Shown here: positions 43,445 through 53,134 of the stretch, one piece after another
How the letters are laid out: every line of letters begins with the position of its first letter
Numbering within the stretch: position 1 is the first letter of the stretch
Assembly: GCA_035547695.1 (NCBI GenBank)
Contig: DASZUK010000037.1
Span: 1-64,000 of the forward strand
DNA length: 64,000 bases
DNA from: DASZUK01 sp035547695
GTDB lineage: Bacteria; Actinomycetota; Acidimicrobiia; Acidimicrobiales; RAAP-2
Direction: 5' to 3'
Program-made: the position numbers and the translations under genes
The notes under the pieces: generated by a model
The model's database searches: none
Told to the model about the DNA's origin: nothing
Seen by the model: only the letters and a program-made list of their open reading frames with translations

Positions 43445-43889
43445 AGTCCCGGCAGAGCATCTTCTTCTTGTCGGCCAACTGGCTGGGGTGCTTCACCAGG
43501 AAGCAGGACCGGCACACGAACTCGTCGGGCTGCTTCGGCAGCACCCGCTCGGAGGCCTCCGTCCGGTCCTCGGTGTCGGCCAGCTCGTCCTCGTCGGGCT
43601 CCTCCTCGACGACCACCAGCCGTTCCTTCAAGATGACGTCCAGGCTGGCCTCGACGTCCTCGTCGTCGGGCTCCTCGTCGTCATCGTCGTCGTCGCCGTC
43701 GCCACCGGACGCGGCCGCCCGGGTCCCCTCGTCGTCGTCCTCTTCGTCGTCCTCGCCGTCACCGAGGTCGTCGTCGCCGAGGTCTTCGCCGTCGTCGTCC
43801 TCGCCCAGGCCGAGGCCGTCGTCGTCGGTGTCCTCGTCGAGGTCGTCGAGGTCGTCCGGCATGGCAACGTCGTCGAGATCTTCTGGCAT
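43437..43889 (-). CDS. DUF4193 family acidic zinc-ribbon protein
   Basis: A 150-aa protein whose first 100 residues are almost all Asp, Glu and Gly (for example DDDGEDLGDDDLGDGEDDEE). The conserved C-terminus, PKQPDEFVCRSCFLVKHPSQ then KKKMLCRDCV, provides two CxxC pairs for a zinc ribbon. This tail matches the actinobacterial DUF4193 family, members of which are usually shorter and less acidic. The function is unknown; a link to transcription or chaperoning would be speculation. A promoter (-35 43945-43950, -10 43923-43928) lies about 35 bases upstream. Confidence 0.88.
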   Translation of the reverse strand: MPEDLDDVAMPDDLDDLDEDTDDDGLGLGEDDDGEDLGDDDLGDGEDDEEDDDEGTRAAASGGDGDDDDDDEEPDDEDVEASLDVILKERLVVVEEEPDEDELADTEDRTEASERVLPKQPDEFVCRSCFLVKHPSQLADKKKMLCRDCV

Positions 43890-43922
43890 GTTCGCCTTCC
43901 AGGAGGGGGAATGTGCCGCGGG

Positions 43923-43950
43923 AGCATAGACGTTCGCCGACCGTCGTCGA
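43923..43950 (-). promoter_or_regulatory. Promoter of the DUF4193 gene
   Basis: On the minus strand TCGACG (43945-43950) and TATGCT (43923-43928) are 16 bases apart, giving a leader of roughly 25-30 bases with GGAAGG before the ATG at 43889. Confidence 0.5.
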
Positions 43951-44182
43951 GCGGGGAGCTAGGCGGCCGGGCCCGGGGGTCTTTGGGGCCATCTCGCCAC
44001 TCGTGCGGCGTCTGCCGCACGGGCGGGAAGTTCTCTACTCGACCCCCAGGGCCTGGCTCCACCTCTCACAACATCCCCCCCCTCGGGCGGTACCGGTGGA
44101 CCGGTCCGTCCCGGTGGGGCGTCTGGGACTGGGGGGTACCATAGGCACCCCGGGGGGAGGGTCGTCAAGGGGCACAACCCCC
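43951..44182. other. Gene-free region with a second promoter-like pair and hairpin
   Basis: No convincing ORF. On the minus strand TTGACG (44163-44168) and TATGGT (44138-44143) are 19 bases apart and point towards DUF4193. A perfect 8-bp stem with a 4-base loop (CGTGCGGC / GCCGCACG) lies at 44002-44021. This could be a structured leader or a small RNA of about 110-130 bases; I recognise no known RNA family. Confidence 0.35.
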
Positions 44183-44214
44183 TTCTGACCAGGTGGTATG
44201 TCGGTTGTCCCTGG

Positions 44215-44220
<6 letters not shown>
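44183..44220. terminator. Long inverted repeat over the ThyX-like stop codon
   Basis: TTCTGACCAGG (44183-44193) and CCTGGTCAGAA (44210-44220) form a perfect 11-bp stem with a 16-base loop. The stop codon (44215-44217) is within the stem. It probably ends the long proteasome/Tat/helY transcript. Confidence 0.6.
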
Positions 44221-45852
<1,632 letters not shown>

Positions 45853-45861
45853 GCCCGCACA

Positions 45862-45867
45862 ACCTTA
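45862..45867 (-). promoter_or_regulatory. TANNNT box for the ThyX-like gene
   Basis: TAAGGT begins within the helY TAA stop codon (45865-45867) and ends 9 bases before the ATG at 45852, so the gene may have its own start of transcription. Confidence 0.45.
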
Positions 45868-48105
45868 CGACGGGCCCCCGCCGGCGGTGGCGGATGGCCC
45901 GTCGCCGGAGCCGTCGGGCCGGCCGCCCAGCCCGTCGCCGGGGCCGTCGGGCGGGCCGCCCAGCCCGTCGCCGGGGCCGTCGGGCGGGGGCGGGTGGTGG
46001 GTGTTGGACGGCAGCGTGCCGGCCGCCACCACGTCGCGGCGCAACAGGTCCACCGCGGCCGCCGCCGCAGCGGCCGTGGCCGGGTCGGGGGCCACCACCG
46101 CGACCTGCCCGACCAGGTCGACCAGTTGCTTGACGGTCCGGACGAAGTCGCCGGGGGCCACCTCCCCGACGTCCCGGGCGGCCACCTCCAGGGCGACCCC
46201 GAACGGCGCCCCCCGGGCCCAGGCGGTGACGGCCCCGGACAACCCCGGCTCGGGCTGCCGGGTCCGCGGCACCAGGTGGTCCTCCTCCAGGGCCCGGAGC
46301 CGGTCGGCCAGGGCGGCCAGGTCGGCCAACCGGCCGTCCAGGTCGGCCCGGCGCTTCTCCCCCAACCGGTCGGCCAGCTTCTTCGGCTTGCGGTGCGGGG
46401 TCCCCACCGCCTTGCGGGCCCGCCGGCGCTCGAACACCAGCGACGACAGCACCCCGGCGAGCACCGACGGCTCGGCCCCGTCCAGGACCCCGGAGGCCAC
46501 CGCCTCGGCCACCAGCAGGTCGGCCTCGTGGTACACCCGGGCCAGCCGGCTGCCGGCGGGGGTGAGCCGCCAGTCCCGGACGTACCGGAGGTCGCCCAGG
46601 ACGGCCAGCCGGCGGTCCAGCAGTTGGACCAGGTCGCCCTCGTGGCCCTGCCGGGCCTGCCACTGGGCGAAGGACCGCTGCAGCACCTGGGTGGCGGTGG
46701 GCCGGTCGAACCGGCGGACCAGGTTGACGGCCAGGTTGTAGGTGGGCCGGAACGCGGACCGCAGGTCCGGCGGCGGGGCCACCGCCACCCGGGCCACCTC
46801 GGCTGCGGTGACGTCGGGGGTCCACAGCACCACGGCGTGGCCGACGTCGTCCAGCCCGCGGCGGCCGGCCCGGCCGGTCAGTTGGGCGTACTCCCCCGAC
46901 GTCAGCTTGGCCCGGCCGGCCCCGCCGAACTTGTCGAACCGTTCGATGGCCACCGACCGGGCCGGCATGTTGATGCCCAGCGACAGGGTCTCGGTGGCGA
47001 ACACCACCTGCAGCAGCCCGGCGGCGAAGCAGGCCTCCACCGCCTCCCGGTAGGCCGGCACCAGGCCGGCGTGGTGGGCGGCGACGCCGGCCTCCAGCCC
47101 CTCCAGCCACTCCGCGAACCCCAGCACCTCCAGGTCATCGTCGGCCAGGGTGGCCACGTGGGCCTCGGCCACCTGTCGGATGGCCACCCGCTGGCGGTGG
47201 TCGGTGAGCCGGACGCCGTCCCGCAGGCACTGCCGGACGGCCTCGTCGCAGGCGGCGCGGCTGAAGATGAACACGATGGCCGGCAGCAGGTCCTGGTCGT
47301 CCAGGACCTCCACCAGCTCCGTCCGCCGGGGGCCGCGGAACGGCAGCCGGGGCCGGTGCCGCCAGTGGTGCGACGTCCTGGTCCGGCCCAACCGCTGGGC
47401 GGTCTGGTCCAGCCGGAGCACCTCCCCACCGGCCCGGCCGTCCACCAGCAGCGGCAGCAGCTCGGTCTCCCCCGACCCCCGGTGGTGCACCGCCAGGTGG
47501 TGCCGCAGCACCACCGGCCGCCGCCGCTCCACCACCAGCTCGGTGGGGCCGCGGACCGACCGCAGCCACTGCCCCAGCTCGTGGGCGTTCGCCACGGTGG
47601 CCGACAGGCAGATGAACGCGACCTCCGGCGGGGACAGCACCAGGACCTCCTCCCACACCGCCCCCCGGTAGGGGTCCTGCAGGTAGTGCACCTCGTCCAG
47701 CACCACCGCCCGCAGCCCGGCCAGCAGGTCGGAGCCGGCCAGCAGCATGTTGCGGAGCACCTCGGTGGTCATGACCACGATGGGTGCCTCCGGCCGGATG
47801 GCGGTGTCCCCGGTCAGCAGGCCCACCCGGGCGGCGCCGTGCTCGGCGGACAGCTCGGCGAACTTCTGGTTGGACAGCGCCTTGAGGGGGGTGGTGTAGA
47901 AGGCCTTGCCACCGCCGGCCACCGCCCGGGCCACCCCGTAGGCGGCCACCAGGGTCTTGCCGGACCCGGTCGGGGCGGACACCAGCACCGAGTGCCCCCG
48001 GTCCAGGGCGTCCATGGCCTCCATCTGGAACGGGTCGGCCGGGAACGGCAGGCCGGCCAGGAACCGCTGCCGCAGGCCGGCGGCTCCGGGGGGCGACCCC
48101 GTCAA
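45865..48105 (-). CDS. helY: SKI2/MTR4-type DEAD-box helicase, HelY-like
   Basis: ATP-dependent nucleic acid helicase of the SKI2 family. Visible motifs: a Q-like PADPFQMEAMDALD, Walker A APTGSGKTLVA, DEVHYLQDPYRG (DEVH box), LSATVANA, and the RecA2 motif QLTGRAGRRGLDD. The C-terminal region after about residue 430 corresponds to the DSHCT-type helical domain. The start is TTG at 48105, overlapping the tatC TGA as TTGA; no ATG or GTG precedes the Q motif. The 746-aa protein is shorter than mycobacterial HelY and ends in a Gly/Pro repeat tail. Its place after tatC matches the mycobacterial pafABC-tatAC-helY order. Confidence 0.92.
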   Translation of the reverse strand: MTGSPPGAAGLRQRFLAGLPFPADPFQMEAMDALDRGHSVLVSAPTGSGKTLVAAYGVARAVAGGGKAFYTTPLKALSNQKFAELSAEHGAARVGLLTGDTAIRPEAPIVVMTTEVLRNMLLAGSDLLAGLRAVVLDEVHYLQDPYRGAVWEEVLVLSPPEVAFICLSATVANAHELGQWLRSVRGPTELVVERRRPVVLRHHLAVHHRGSGETELLPLLVDGRAGGEVLRLDQTAQRLGRTRTSHHWRHRPRLPFRGPRRTELVEVLDDQDLLPAIVFIFSRAACDEAVRQCLRDGVRLTDHRQRVAIRQVAEAHVATLADDDLEVLGFAEWLEGLEAGVAAHHAGLVPAYREAVEACFAAGLLQVVFATETLSLGINMPARSVAIERFDKFGGAGRAKLTSGEYAQLTGRAGRRGLDDVGHAVVLWTPDVTAAEVARVAVAPPPDLRSAFRPTYNLAVNLVRRFDRPTATQVLQRSFAQWQARQGHEGDLVQLLDRRLAVLGDLRYVRDWRLTPAGSRLARVYHEADLLVAEAVASGVLDGAEPSVLAGVLSSLVFERRRARKAVGTPHRKPKKLADRLGEKRRADLDGRLADLAALADRLRALEEDHLVPRTRQPEPGLSGAVTAWARGAPFGVALEVAARDVGEVAPGDFVRTVKQLVDLVGQVAVVAPDPATAAAAAAAVDLLRRDVVAAGTLPSNTHHPPPPDGPGDGLGGPPDGPGDGLGGRPDGSGDGPSATAGGGPS
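45911..45985. repeat. 33-bp tandem repeat at the 3' end of helY
   Basis: Two 33-bp units (45911-45943, 45944-45976) differ by one base, and a third is partly preserved. They encode repeated PDGPGDGLGG-type segments at the HelY C-terminus without shifting the frame. Confidence 0.85.
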
Positions 48106-48851
48106 CGGTGGAACAGCTTCCCGATGCCGACGGCGGCGAAGTAGAACACCACCAGCGGCACCGCCAGGGCCAGCATCGAGAACGGGTCGGAGCTGGGGGT
48201 GAACACCCCGGACACCACCGTGATACCGATCACCGCCCACCGCCAGTGCCGCAGCAGGGCCTGCGAGCTGACCACGCCGGCAAGCTGCAGGGCCACCAGC
48301 ACCACCGGGAACTCGAAGGTGATGCCGAACAGCACCATCATCCACAGGATGAGGCTGAGGTAGTTGTTGGGGCTGTAGATCTGCCGCAGGGTGGGCCCGC
48401 CGGCGGCCTTCAGGAAGGCCAGGGCGTGCGGGAAGGTCAGGTAGGCGGTGGCGCAGCCGGCCAGGAACAGCACGAAGGCGGCCACCACGAACGGCACCGC
48501 GTACCGCTTCTCCCTCGGCCGCAGGCCGGGGGTGATGAACCGCCAGAGCTGCCACAGGATGACCGGCGACGCCAGCACCAGGCCCCCGAAGGCGGCCATC
48601 TTCACCCGCAGCCCCAGCCCTGTCAGGGGCCCGGTGACGAAGAACCCGCAGTTGTGGGGGTTGACCTGGCAGTACGGGTGCTGCAGCCAGCCCAGCATGT
48701 CGTTGTAGAAGACGGCCGCCACGACGCCGGCGACCACGAAGGCGGCGGCGGCCACCATCAGGCGGCGCCGCAGTTCGCCCAGGTGCTGCGACAGGGTCAT
48801 GGCGTCCGGCCTCGGCCGTGTCCGCCGGCCGGACAGCAGGGGGATCCGCAC
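48102..48851 (-). CDS. tatC: Twin-arginine translocase subunit TatC
   Basis: Receptor subunit for twin-arginine signal peptides. Six spans are visible in 249 aa. The conserved N-terminal MTLSQHLGELRRRLMVAAAA is present, as are the loop Glu/Pro region GLRVKMAAFGGLVLASPVIL, FITPGLRPREKRY and FGITFEFPVVLVAL. The GTG at 48851 lies four bases after tatB. It overlaps helY. The Tat system exports folded proteins to the outside of the membrane. Confidence 0.96.
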   Translation of the reverse strand: MRIPLLSGRRTRPRPDAMTLSQHLGELRRRLMVAAAAFVVAGVVAAVFYNDMLGWLQHPYCQVNPHNCGFFVTGPLTGLGLRVKMAAFGGLVLASPVILWQLWRFITPGLRPREKRYAVPFVVAAFVLFLAGCATAYLTFPHALAFLKAAGGPTLRQIYSPNNYLSLILWMMVLFGITFEFPVVLVALQLAGVVSSQALLRHWRWAVIGITVVSGVFTPSSDPFSMLALAVPLVVFYFAAVGIGKLFHR

Positions 48852-48854
48852 CGG

Positions 48855-49328
48855 TCAGTTCATGCTCGGGTCGTCCGGCACCGCCGGGGACCGGGCCGGG
48901 GGCGGGGTCGGCGGACCGGCGTCGGCCGTGCCGGGCGCGCCGGACGCCGGGCCGGCCCCCGCCGCCTGCCCGGTCGGGTCGGCCGGCACCGCCGGCCCGG
49001 GCGGCGGCACCACCGCGGCGGCCGGGTCGGCCGGCCAGTCGGCGTCGTCCGCGGCCGCCTCCGCGGTGGCCCCCGGGTCCTCCACCAGGTCGTCCGCCCA
49101 CTGGTTCAACAGGGTGATCGGGGACCGGGCGAACCGGGCGATGTCCTGGGAGGACGGCAGGTCCGGGATGTTCTGGCGGACCTCCTCGTCCACCCGCTGC
49201 TGGAAGGCCCGCAGCTTGCGCACCGTGGCCCCCACCTGCCGGGCCACCTGCGGCAGCTTGTCCGGGCCCAGGAGGATCACGGCGACGATGACGATGACCA
49301 GGAGCTTGGCCGGGCTCAGGTCCAGCAT
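48855..49328 (-). CDS. tatB: Sec-independent translocase TatA/TatB-type subunit
   Basis: Single-span Tat component. It starts MLDLSPAKLLVIVIVAVILL followed by GPDKLPQVARQVGATVRKL, the hinge and amphipathic helix. The 157-aa length and long Pro/Ala-rich cytoplasmic tail (after about residue 70) favour TatB over TatA; in some actinobacteria one such protein serves both roles. TAGACT lies nine bases before the ATG. It directly precedes tatC. Confidence 0.88.
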   Translation of the reverse strand: MLDLSPAKLLVIVIVAVILLGPDKLPQVARQVGATVRKLRAFQQRVDEEVRQNIPDLPSSQDIARFARSPITLLNQWADDLVEDPGATAEAAADDADWPADPAAAVVPPPGPAVPADPTGQAAGAGPASGAPGTADAGPPTPPPARSPAVPDDPSMN

Positions 49329-49337
49329 TCGGTGCGC

Positions 49338-49343
49338 AGTCTA
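49338..49343 (-). promoter_or_regulatory. TANNNT box for tatB
   Basis: TAGACT ends 9 bases before the ATG at 49328, in the short gap after lepB. Confidence 0.45.
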
Positions 49344-49351
49344 CCGGCGGG

Positions 49352-49930
49352 TCAGAACAGGTGGATGTGGGACAGCGGCCAGAACCGCAGGTCCACCCGG
49401 CCGACGATGGTGTCCTGCTCGATGGGCCCCCAGTAGCGGCTGTCGCAGGAGTCCACCCGGTTGTCGCCCATCATGAAGTACTCCCCCGCCGGCACCTTCA
49501 TGGGCCCGAAGGTGGAGGTGTAGGTGCTCGGCGCGTCCGGGAGCCACGGTTCGGGGAGCGGCTTGCCGTCGACGTCCACCTTGCCGTCCCGGGCCGAGAT
49601 GACGTCGCCGGGGAGCCCGATCACCCGCTTGACCAGGTCCGGCACCAGCGGGCCGCCGCAGTGCTCGGCGGGCGGCCGGCTGAACACCACGATGTCCCCC
49701 CGGTGCACGGCGTGCAGGTGGTAGCTGAGCTTGTTCACCACGATGCGGTCCCCGGCCCTCAGGGTGGGGTACATCGATGTGGACGGGATGTAGAAGGTCT
49801 GGAACAGGAACGCCCGCACCAGCACCGCCACCACCACCGCCAGGGCCACGACGACCCCCCATTCCACCCACCGCCGGCCGCGGCGGCGCGGCCGGACCGG
49901 CGCGGGGTCGGCGACGGCAGTTTCGGTCAT
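49352..49930 (-). CDS. lepB: Signal peptidase I
   Basis: Membrane serine protease that removes signal peptides from Sec and Tat substrates. One N-terminal span (VEWGVVVALAVVVAVLVRAF) is followed by the catalytic Ser in FYIPSTSMYPTL (Ser52) and the general base Lys in DLVKRVIGLPGD (Lys101). GDNRVDSCDSRYWGPI is box E. At 192 aa it is a compact actinobacterial type. Its location between pafA and tatB is where pafB and pafC stand in mycobacteria. Confidence 0.94.
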   Translation of the reverse strand: MTETAVADPAPVRPRRRGRRWVEWGVVVALAVVVAVLVRAFLFQTFYIPSTSMYPTLRAGDRIVVNKLSYHLHAVHRGDIVVFSRPPAEHCGGPLVPDLVKRVIGLPGDVISARDGKVDVDGKPLPEPWLPDAPSTYTSTFGPMKVPAGEYFMMGDNRVDSCDSRYWGPIEQDTIVGRVDLRFWPLSHIHLF

Positions 49931-49939
49931 GGCGGGCCG

Positions 49940-49945
49940 AGGCTA
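49940..49945 (-). promoter_or_regulatory. TANNNT box for lepB
   Basis: TAGCCT ends 9 bases before the ATG at 49930, in the 51-base gap after pafA. Confidence 0.45.
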
Positions 49946-49981
49946 GCCCTGGACGCCGGGGCGGGCTCCGTCGGAGGCCCG

Positions 49982-51340
49982 TCAGAGGGAGGCGATCAGG
50001 CGCTCCACCCGCTCGTCGTGGGCCTTGAACGGGTCCTTCAGCAGCACCGTCCGCTGGGCCTGGTCGTTCAGCTTCAGGTGCACCCAGTCCACGGTGAAGT
50101 CCCGGCGGCGTTCCTTGGCCCGCCGGACGAACGCCCCCCGCAGCCGGGCCCGGGTGGTCTCCGGGGGGTCCGTCATGGCGGTGGCGATGGCCGCGTCGGT
50201 GCAGGTCCGCTCCACCTGGTCCCGCTGCTGCAGCTTGTAGAACAGCCCCCTCGACCGGTCCACGTCGTGGTACATCAGGTCCACCATGGCCACCTTGGGG
50301 TGGGACAGCGGCACGTCGTGGCGTTGCCGCACCTGGTCCACCAGCCGGTACTTGGCCACCCAGTCGCACTCCCGCCACAGCGACAGCGGGTCGGACTCCA
50401 GCCCTTTCAGGCAGTGCTCCCACATGTCCAGGGCCCGGTCCTCTTCGGGGGACAGCCCCCGGCGGTCCCGGAACCGCAGGGCCCGTTCCAGGTACTCGAG
50501 CTGGATGTCCAGGGCCCGCATCTCCCGGCCGTTGGCCAGCCGGACCCGGCGCTGGCAGGTGATGTCGTGGCTGATCTCCCGGATGGCCCGGATGGGGTTC
50601 TCCAGGGTCAGGTCCCGCAGCACCGTGCTGGTGTCCTCCAGCATGGCCAGCAGGATGCTGGTGGTGCCCACCTTGAGGAAGCTGGCGTACTCGCTCATGT
50701 TGGAGTCCCCGACGATGACGTGGAGCCGCCGGAACCGCTCGGCGTCGGCGTGGGGCTCGTCCCGGGTGTTGATGATCGGCCGGCTCCGGGTGGTGGCCGA
50801 CGACACCCCCTCCCAGATGTGCTCGGCCCGCTGGCTGATGCAGTACACCGCCCCCCGGGCGGTCTGCAGCACCTTGCCGGCCCCGGCGAAGATCTGCCGG
50901 CTGACCAGGAACGGGATCAGCACCTCGGTGTACCGGTTGAAGTCGTCGTTGCGCTCCGTCAGGTAGTTCTCGTGGCACCCGTACGAGTTGCCGGCCGAGT
51001 CGGTGTTGTTCTTGAACAGGTACACGTCCCCCCGGATGCCCTCCTCCCGCAGCCGGGACTGGGCCCCGGTGACCAGTTGGGACAGGATCCACTCCCCTGC
51101 CTTGTCGTGGGTCACCAGGTCCCCGATGCGGTCGCACTCCGGGGTGGCGTACTCCGGGTGGCTGCCCACGTCCAGGTACAGCCGGGCCCCGTTCTCCAGG
51201 AACACGTTCGACGACCGGCCCCAACTGACCACCCGGCGGAACAGGTACCGGGCCACCTCGTCCGGGCTCAGCCGCCGCTGGCCGCGGAGGGTGAACGTCA
51301 CGCCGTACTCGTTCTCCAGCCCGAAGATCCGGCGGTCCAC
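49982..51340 (-). CDS. pafA: Proteasome accessory factor PafA (Pup ligase)
   Basis: Attaches the C-terminal Glu of Pup to lysines of target proteins, using ATP. The carboxylate-amine ligase fold is seen in RRIFGLENEYGVTFTLRG with the catalytic-site acidic residues, RLYLDVGSHPEYATPEC, FKNNTDSAGNSYGCHENYL, INTRDEPHADAERFRRLHVI and HVIVGDSNMSEYASFLKVGT. At 452 aa it is full length and lacks the insertion loop seen in Dop. GTG at 51340 has TACGGT exactly six bases upstream, in a 23-base gap after prcA. Confidence 0.97.
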   Translation of the reverse strand: MDRRIFGLENEYGVTFTLRGQRRLSPDEVARYLFRRVVSWGRSSNVFLENGARLYLDVGSHPEYATPECDRIGDLVTHDKAGEWILSQLVTGAQSRLREEGIRGDVYLFKNNTDSAGNSYGCHENYLTERNDDFNRYTEVLIPFLVSRQIFAGAGKVLQTARGAVYCISQRAEHIWEGVSSATTRSRPIINTRDEPHADAERFRRLHVIVGDSNMSEYASFLKVGTTSILLAMLEDTSTVLRDLTLENPIRAIREISHDITCQRRVRLANGREMRALDIQLEYLERALRFRDRRGLSPEEDRALDMWEHCLKGLESDPLSLWRECDWVAKYRLVDQVRQRHDVPLSHPKVAMVDLMYHDVDRSRGLFYKLQQRDQVERTCTDAAIATAMTDPPETTRARLRGAFVRRAKERRRDFTVDWVHLKLNDQAQRTVLLKDPFKAHDERVERLIASL

Positions 51341-51346
51341 AAGGCC

Positions 51347-51352
51347 ACCGTA
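51347..51352 (-). promoter_or_regulatory. TANNNT -10 box for pafA
   Basis: TACGGT ends 6 bases before the GTG at 51340, suggesting an internal leaderless promoter within the proteasome operon. Confidence 0.55.
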
Positions 51353-51363
51353 GCGGGGTTGGG

Positions 51364-52146
51364 TCAGGCGCCGGTGTCGGTGGTCTGGCTGGCCCCTGTG
51401 CCCGGTCCGCCCTGCCCACCCTGGTCGCGTGGGCCGGCCTGGTCGCCCTGGTCGCCCGGTGCCGGGGAACCGGCCAGCAGGTCGGCCAGCTCGTCGTCGG
51501 CGATCCGCCGGAAGGTCCGCCGGCCGTTGCTGCGGCTGAGCACCGCCACCTCGAGGTCCCCCGGCCCGAGCCGCCGGTCCGGGCCGGCCAGGGCGCCGAC
51601 CGCGGCCTGCAGGGCGCCGGCCAGGTCCCGGTCGCCGTCCCAGTTCTCCCGGACCCGCTCCGCGATGGTCTCGGCGTCGCCGCCGAGGACGGCGAAGCGG
51701 TCCTCGTCGGTGATGGTGCCCTCGTAGGCCACGTGGTAGAGCTGGTTCGGCCGCCCGTCCGCTCCCAGCTCGGCCACCAGGATCTCCACCTCCAGCGGCT
51801 TCAGCTCGTGGGTGAACACGTTGCCGAGGAACTGGGCGTACAGGTTGGCCAGCGACCGGGCGTCCACGTCCTCGCGGCTGAACGCGAACCCCTTGGTGTC
51901 CGCGTGGCGGACCCCGGCCACCCGGAGCTGGTCGTACTCGTTGTACTTGCCCACCCCGGCGAAGGCGATGCGGTCGTAGATCTCGCTGATCTTGTGCAGG
52001 GAGCGCGACGGGTTCTCGGCCACGATCAGCACCCCGTCGGCGTACACGGTGGCCACCAGCGACCGGCCGCGGGCGATGCCCTTCTGGGCGTACTCCGCCC
52101 GGTCCTTCATGACCTGCTCCGGGGCCACGTAGTACGGCATGGTCAT
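51364..52146 (-). CDS. prcA: 20S proteasome alpha subunit
   Basis: Forms the outer gating rings of the 20S core. The N-terminus MTMPYYVAPEQVMKDRAEYA followed by KGIARGRSLVATVY is typical of actinobacterial PrcA. Also seen are VGKYNEYDQLRVAGVRHAD, FAFSREDVDARSLANLYAQ and EVEILVAELG. The Gly/Gln-rich tail (GDQGDQAGPRDQGGQGGPG) is likely flexible. At 260 aa it has the usual length. The ATG overlaps the prcB TGA by four bases, ensuring balanced synthesis. Confidence 0.96.
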   Translation of the reverse strand: MTMPYYVAPEQVMKDRAEYAQKGIARGRSLVATVYADGVLIVAENPSRSLHKISEIYDRIAFAGVGKYNEYDQLRVAGVRHADTKGFAFSREDVDARSLANLYAQFLGNVFTHELKPLEVEILVAELGADGRPNQLYHVAYEGTITDEDRFAVLGGDAETIAERVRENWDGDRDLAGALQAAVGALAGPDRRLGPGDLEVAVLSRSNGRRTFRRIADDELADLLAGSPAPGDQGDQAGPRDQGGQGGPGTGASQTTDTGA

Positions 52147-52928
52147 GGCCGCAGGCTCCGTTTCCTCTCGATCACCGCCGCGAACCGCTCGGCCACCTCG
52201 GCCTCCTCCAGTTGCACGTACCCGTCCGCGGTGACCACCGCCACCAGCGGGTAGATGCCCCGGACCATGTCCGGGCCGCCGGTGGCCGAGTCCTCGTCGG
52301 CGGCCTCGTACAGGGCGTTGACGGCCAGCTCCACCGCCTCGTCCCGGGACAGCCCCTCCCGGTAGCCCAGCTTCACCGTGGTCCGGGCGTCGCGGCCGCC
52401 GGACCCGGTGGCCTGGAACTCGGCCTCCTCGTAGTGGCCGCCGGTGACGTCGTAGCTGAAGATCCGGCCGGCCCCCCGGCGGAGGTCGTAGCCGGCGAAC
52501 AGCGGCACCACCGCCAGCCCCTGCATGGCCAGCGGCAGGTTCTGCCGGACCATCTGGGCCAACTGGTTGGCCTTGCCCTCCAGGCTCAGGGTGACCCCTT
52601 CGACCTTCTCGTAGTGCTCCAGTTGCACCTGGAACAGCCGGACCATCTCCACCGCGAACCCGGCCGCCCCGGCGATGGCCACCGCCGAGTACCGGTCGGC
52701 CGGGAACACCTTCTCCATGGCCCGGTGGGCGATGCTGTGCCCCTCGGTGGCCCGGCGGTCGCCGGCCATGACCACCCCGTCGGCGAACCGGAGGGCCACC
52801 ACCGTGGTGGCGTGGCGGACCGCCGCCGCGTCGGCCGGCGACGACAGCAGCGGCATGCCGGACCGCTGCAGCAGGCTGGCGAAGTCGGGGCCGGGGTCCT
52901 CGGTGGGGGGGAACAGGGGCAGGCTCAC
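52143..52928 (-). CDS. prcB: 20S proteasome beta subunit
   Basis: Proteolytic subunit of the 20S core, matured by autocatalytic removal of a propeptide of about 40 residues to expose an N-terminal Thr. The mature start is TTVVALRFADGVVMAGDRRA, with Thr41 as the nucleophile. The residue before it is Ala (RHATTV) rather than the usual Gly. RATEGHSIAHRAMEKVFPAD and IAGAAGFAVEMVRLFQVQLE follow. GTG at 52928 overlaps the pup stop by four bases. Confidence 0.96.
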   Translation of the reverse strand: MSLPLFPPTEDPGPDFASLLQRSGMPLLSSPADAAAVRHATTVVALRFADGVVMAGDRRATEGHSIAHRAMEKVFPADRYSAVAIAGAAGFAVEMVRLFQVQLEHYEKVEGVTLSLEGKANQLAQMVRQNLPLAMQGLAVVPLFAGYDLRRGAGRIFSYDVTGGHYEEAEFQATGSGGRDARTTVKLGYREGLSRDEAVELAVNALYEAADEDSATGGPDMVRGIYPLVAVVTADGYVQLEEAEVAERFAAVIERKRSLRP

Positions 52929-53122
52929 TCGCCGCCCTTCTGGACGTAGTTGCGGACGAACTCCTCCGCGTTGTCCTCCAGGACCTCGTCGATCTCGTCC
53001 AGGAGGTCGTCCAGCTCCGCCTTCAGCTTCTCGCCACGGTCCGACCCGGCCGGGGCCGTGTCGTCCACCGTCTCGGTCGTCCGTTCCGGTGCCGTCCTCT
53101 TCTTCAACTCGCGTTCAGCCAT
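52925..53122 (-). CDS. pup: Prokaryotic ubiquitin-like protein Pup
   Basis: Small intrinsically disordered modifier, 65 aa. The C-terminal half LDDLLDEIDEVLEDNAEEFV then RNYVQKGGE is the Pup signature and forms a helix on Mpa. The last residue is Glu, so Pup can be ligated by PafA without prior deamidation by Dop, unlike Pup forms ending in Gln. A GAGGAGA Shine-Dalgarno overlaps the dop stop codon, 13 bases upstream. Confidence 0.97.
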   Translation of the reverse strand: MAERELKKRTAPERTTETVDDTAPAGSDRGEKLKAELDDLLDEIDEVLEDNAEEFVRNYVQKGGE

Positions 53123-53134
53123 GCCGTCTTCTCC

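Noticed and set aside
43951..44182. SRP RNA, tmRNA or RNase P RNA in the gene-free region
   Set aside because: I could not find the conserved cores of these RNAs on either strand.
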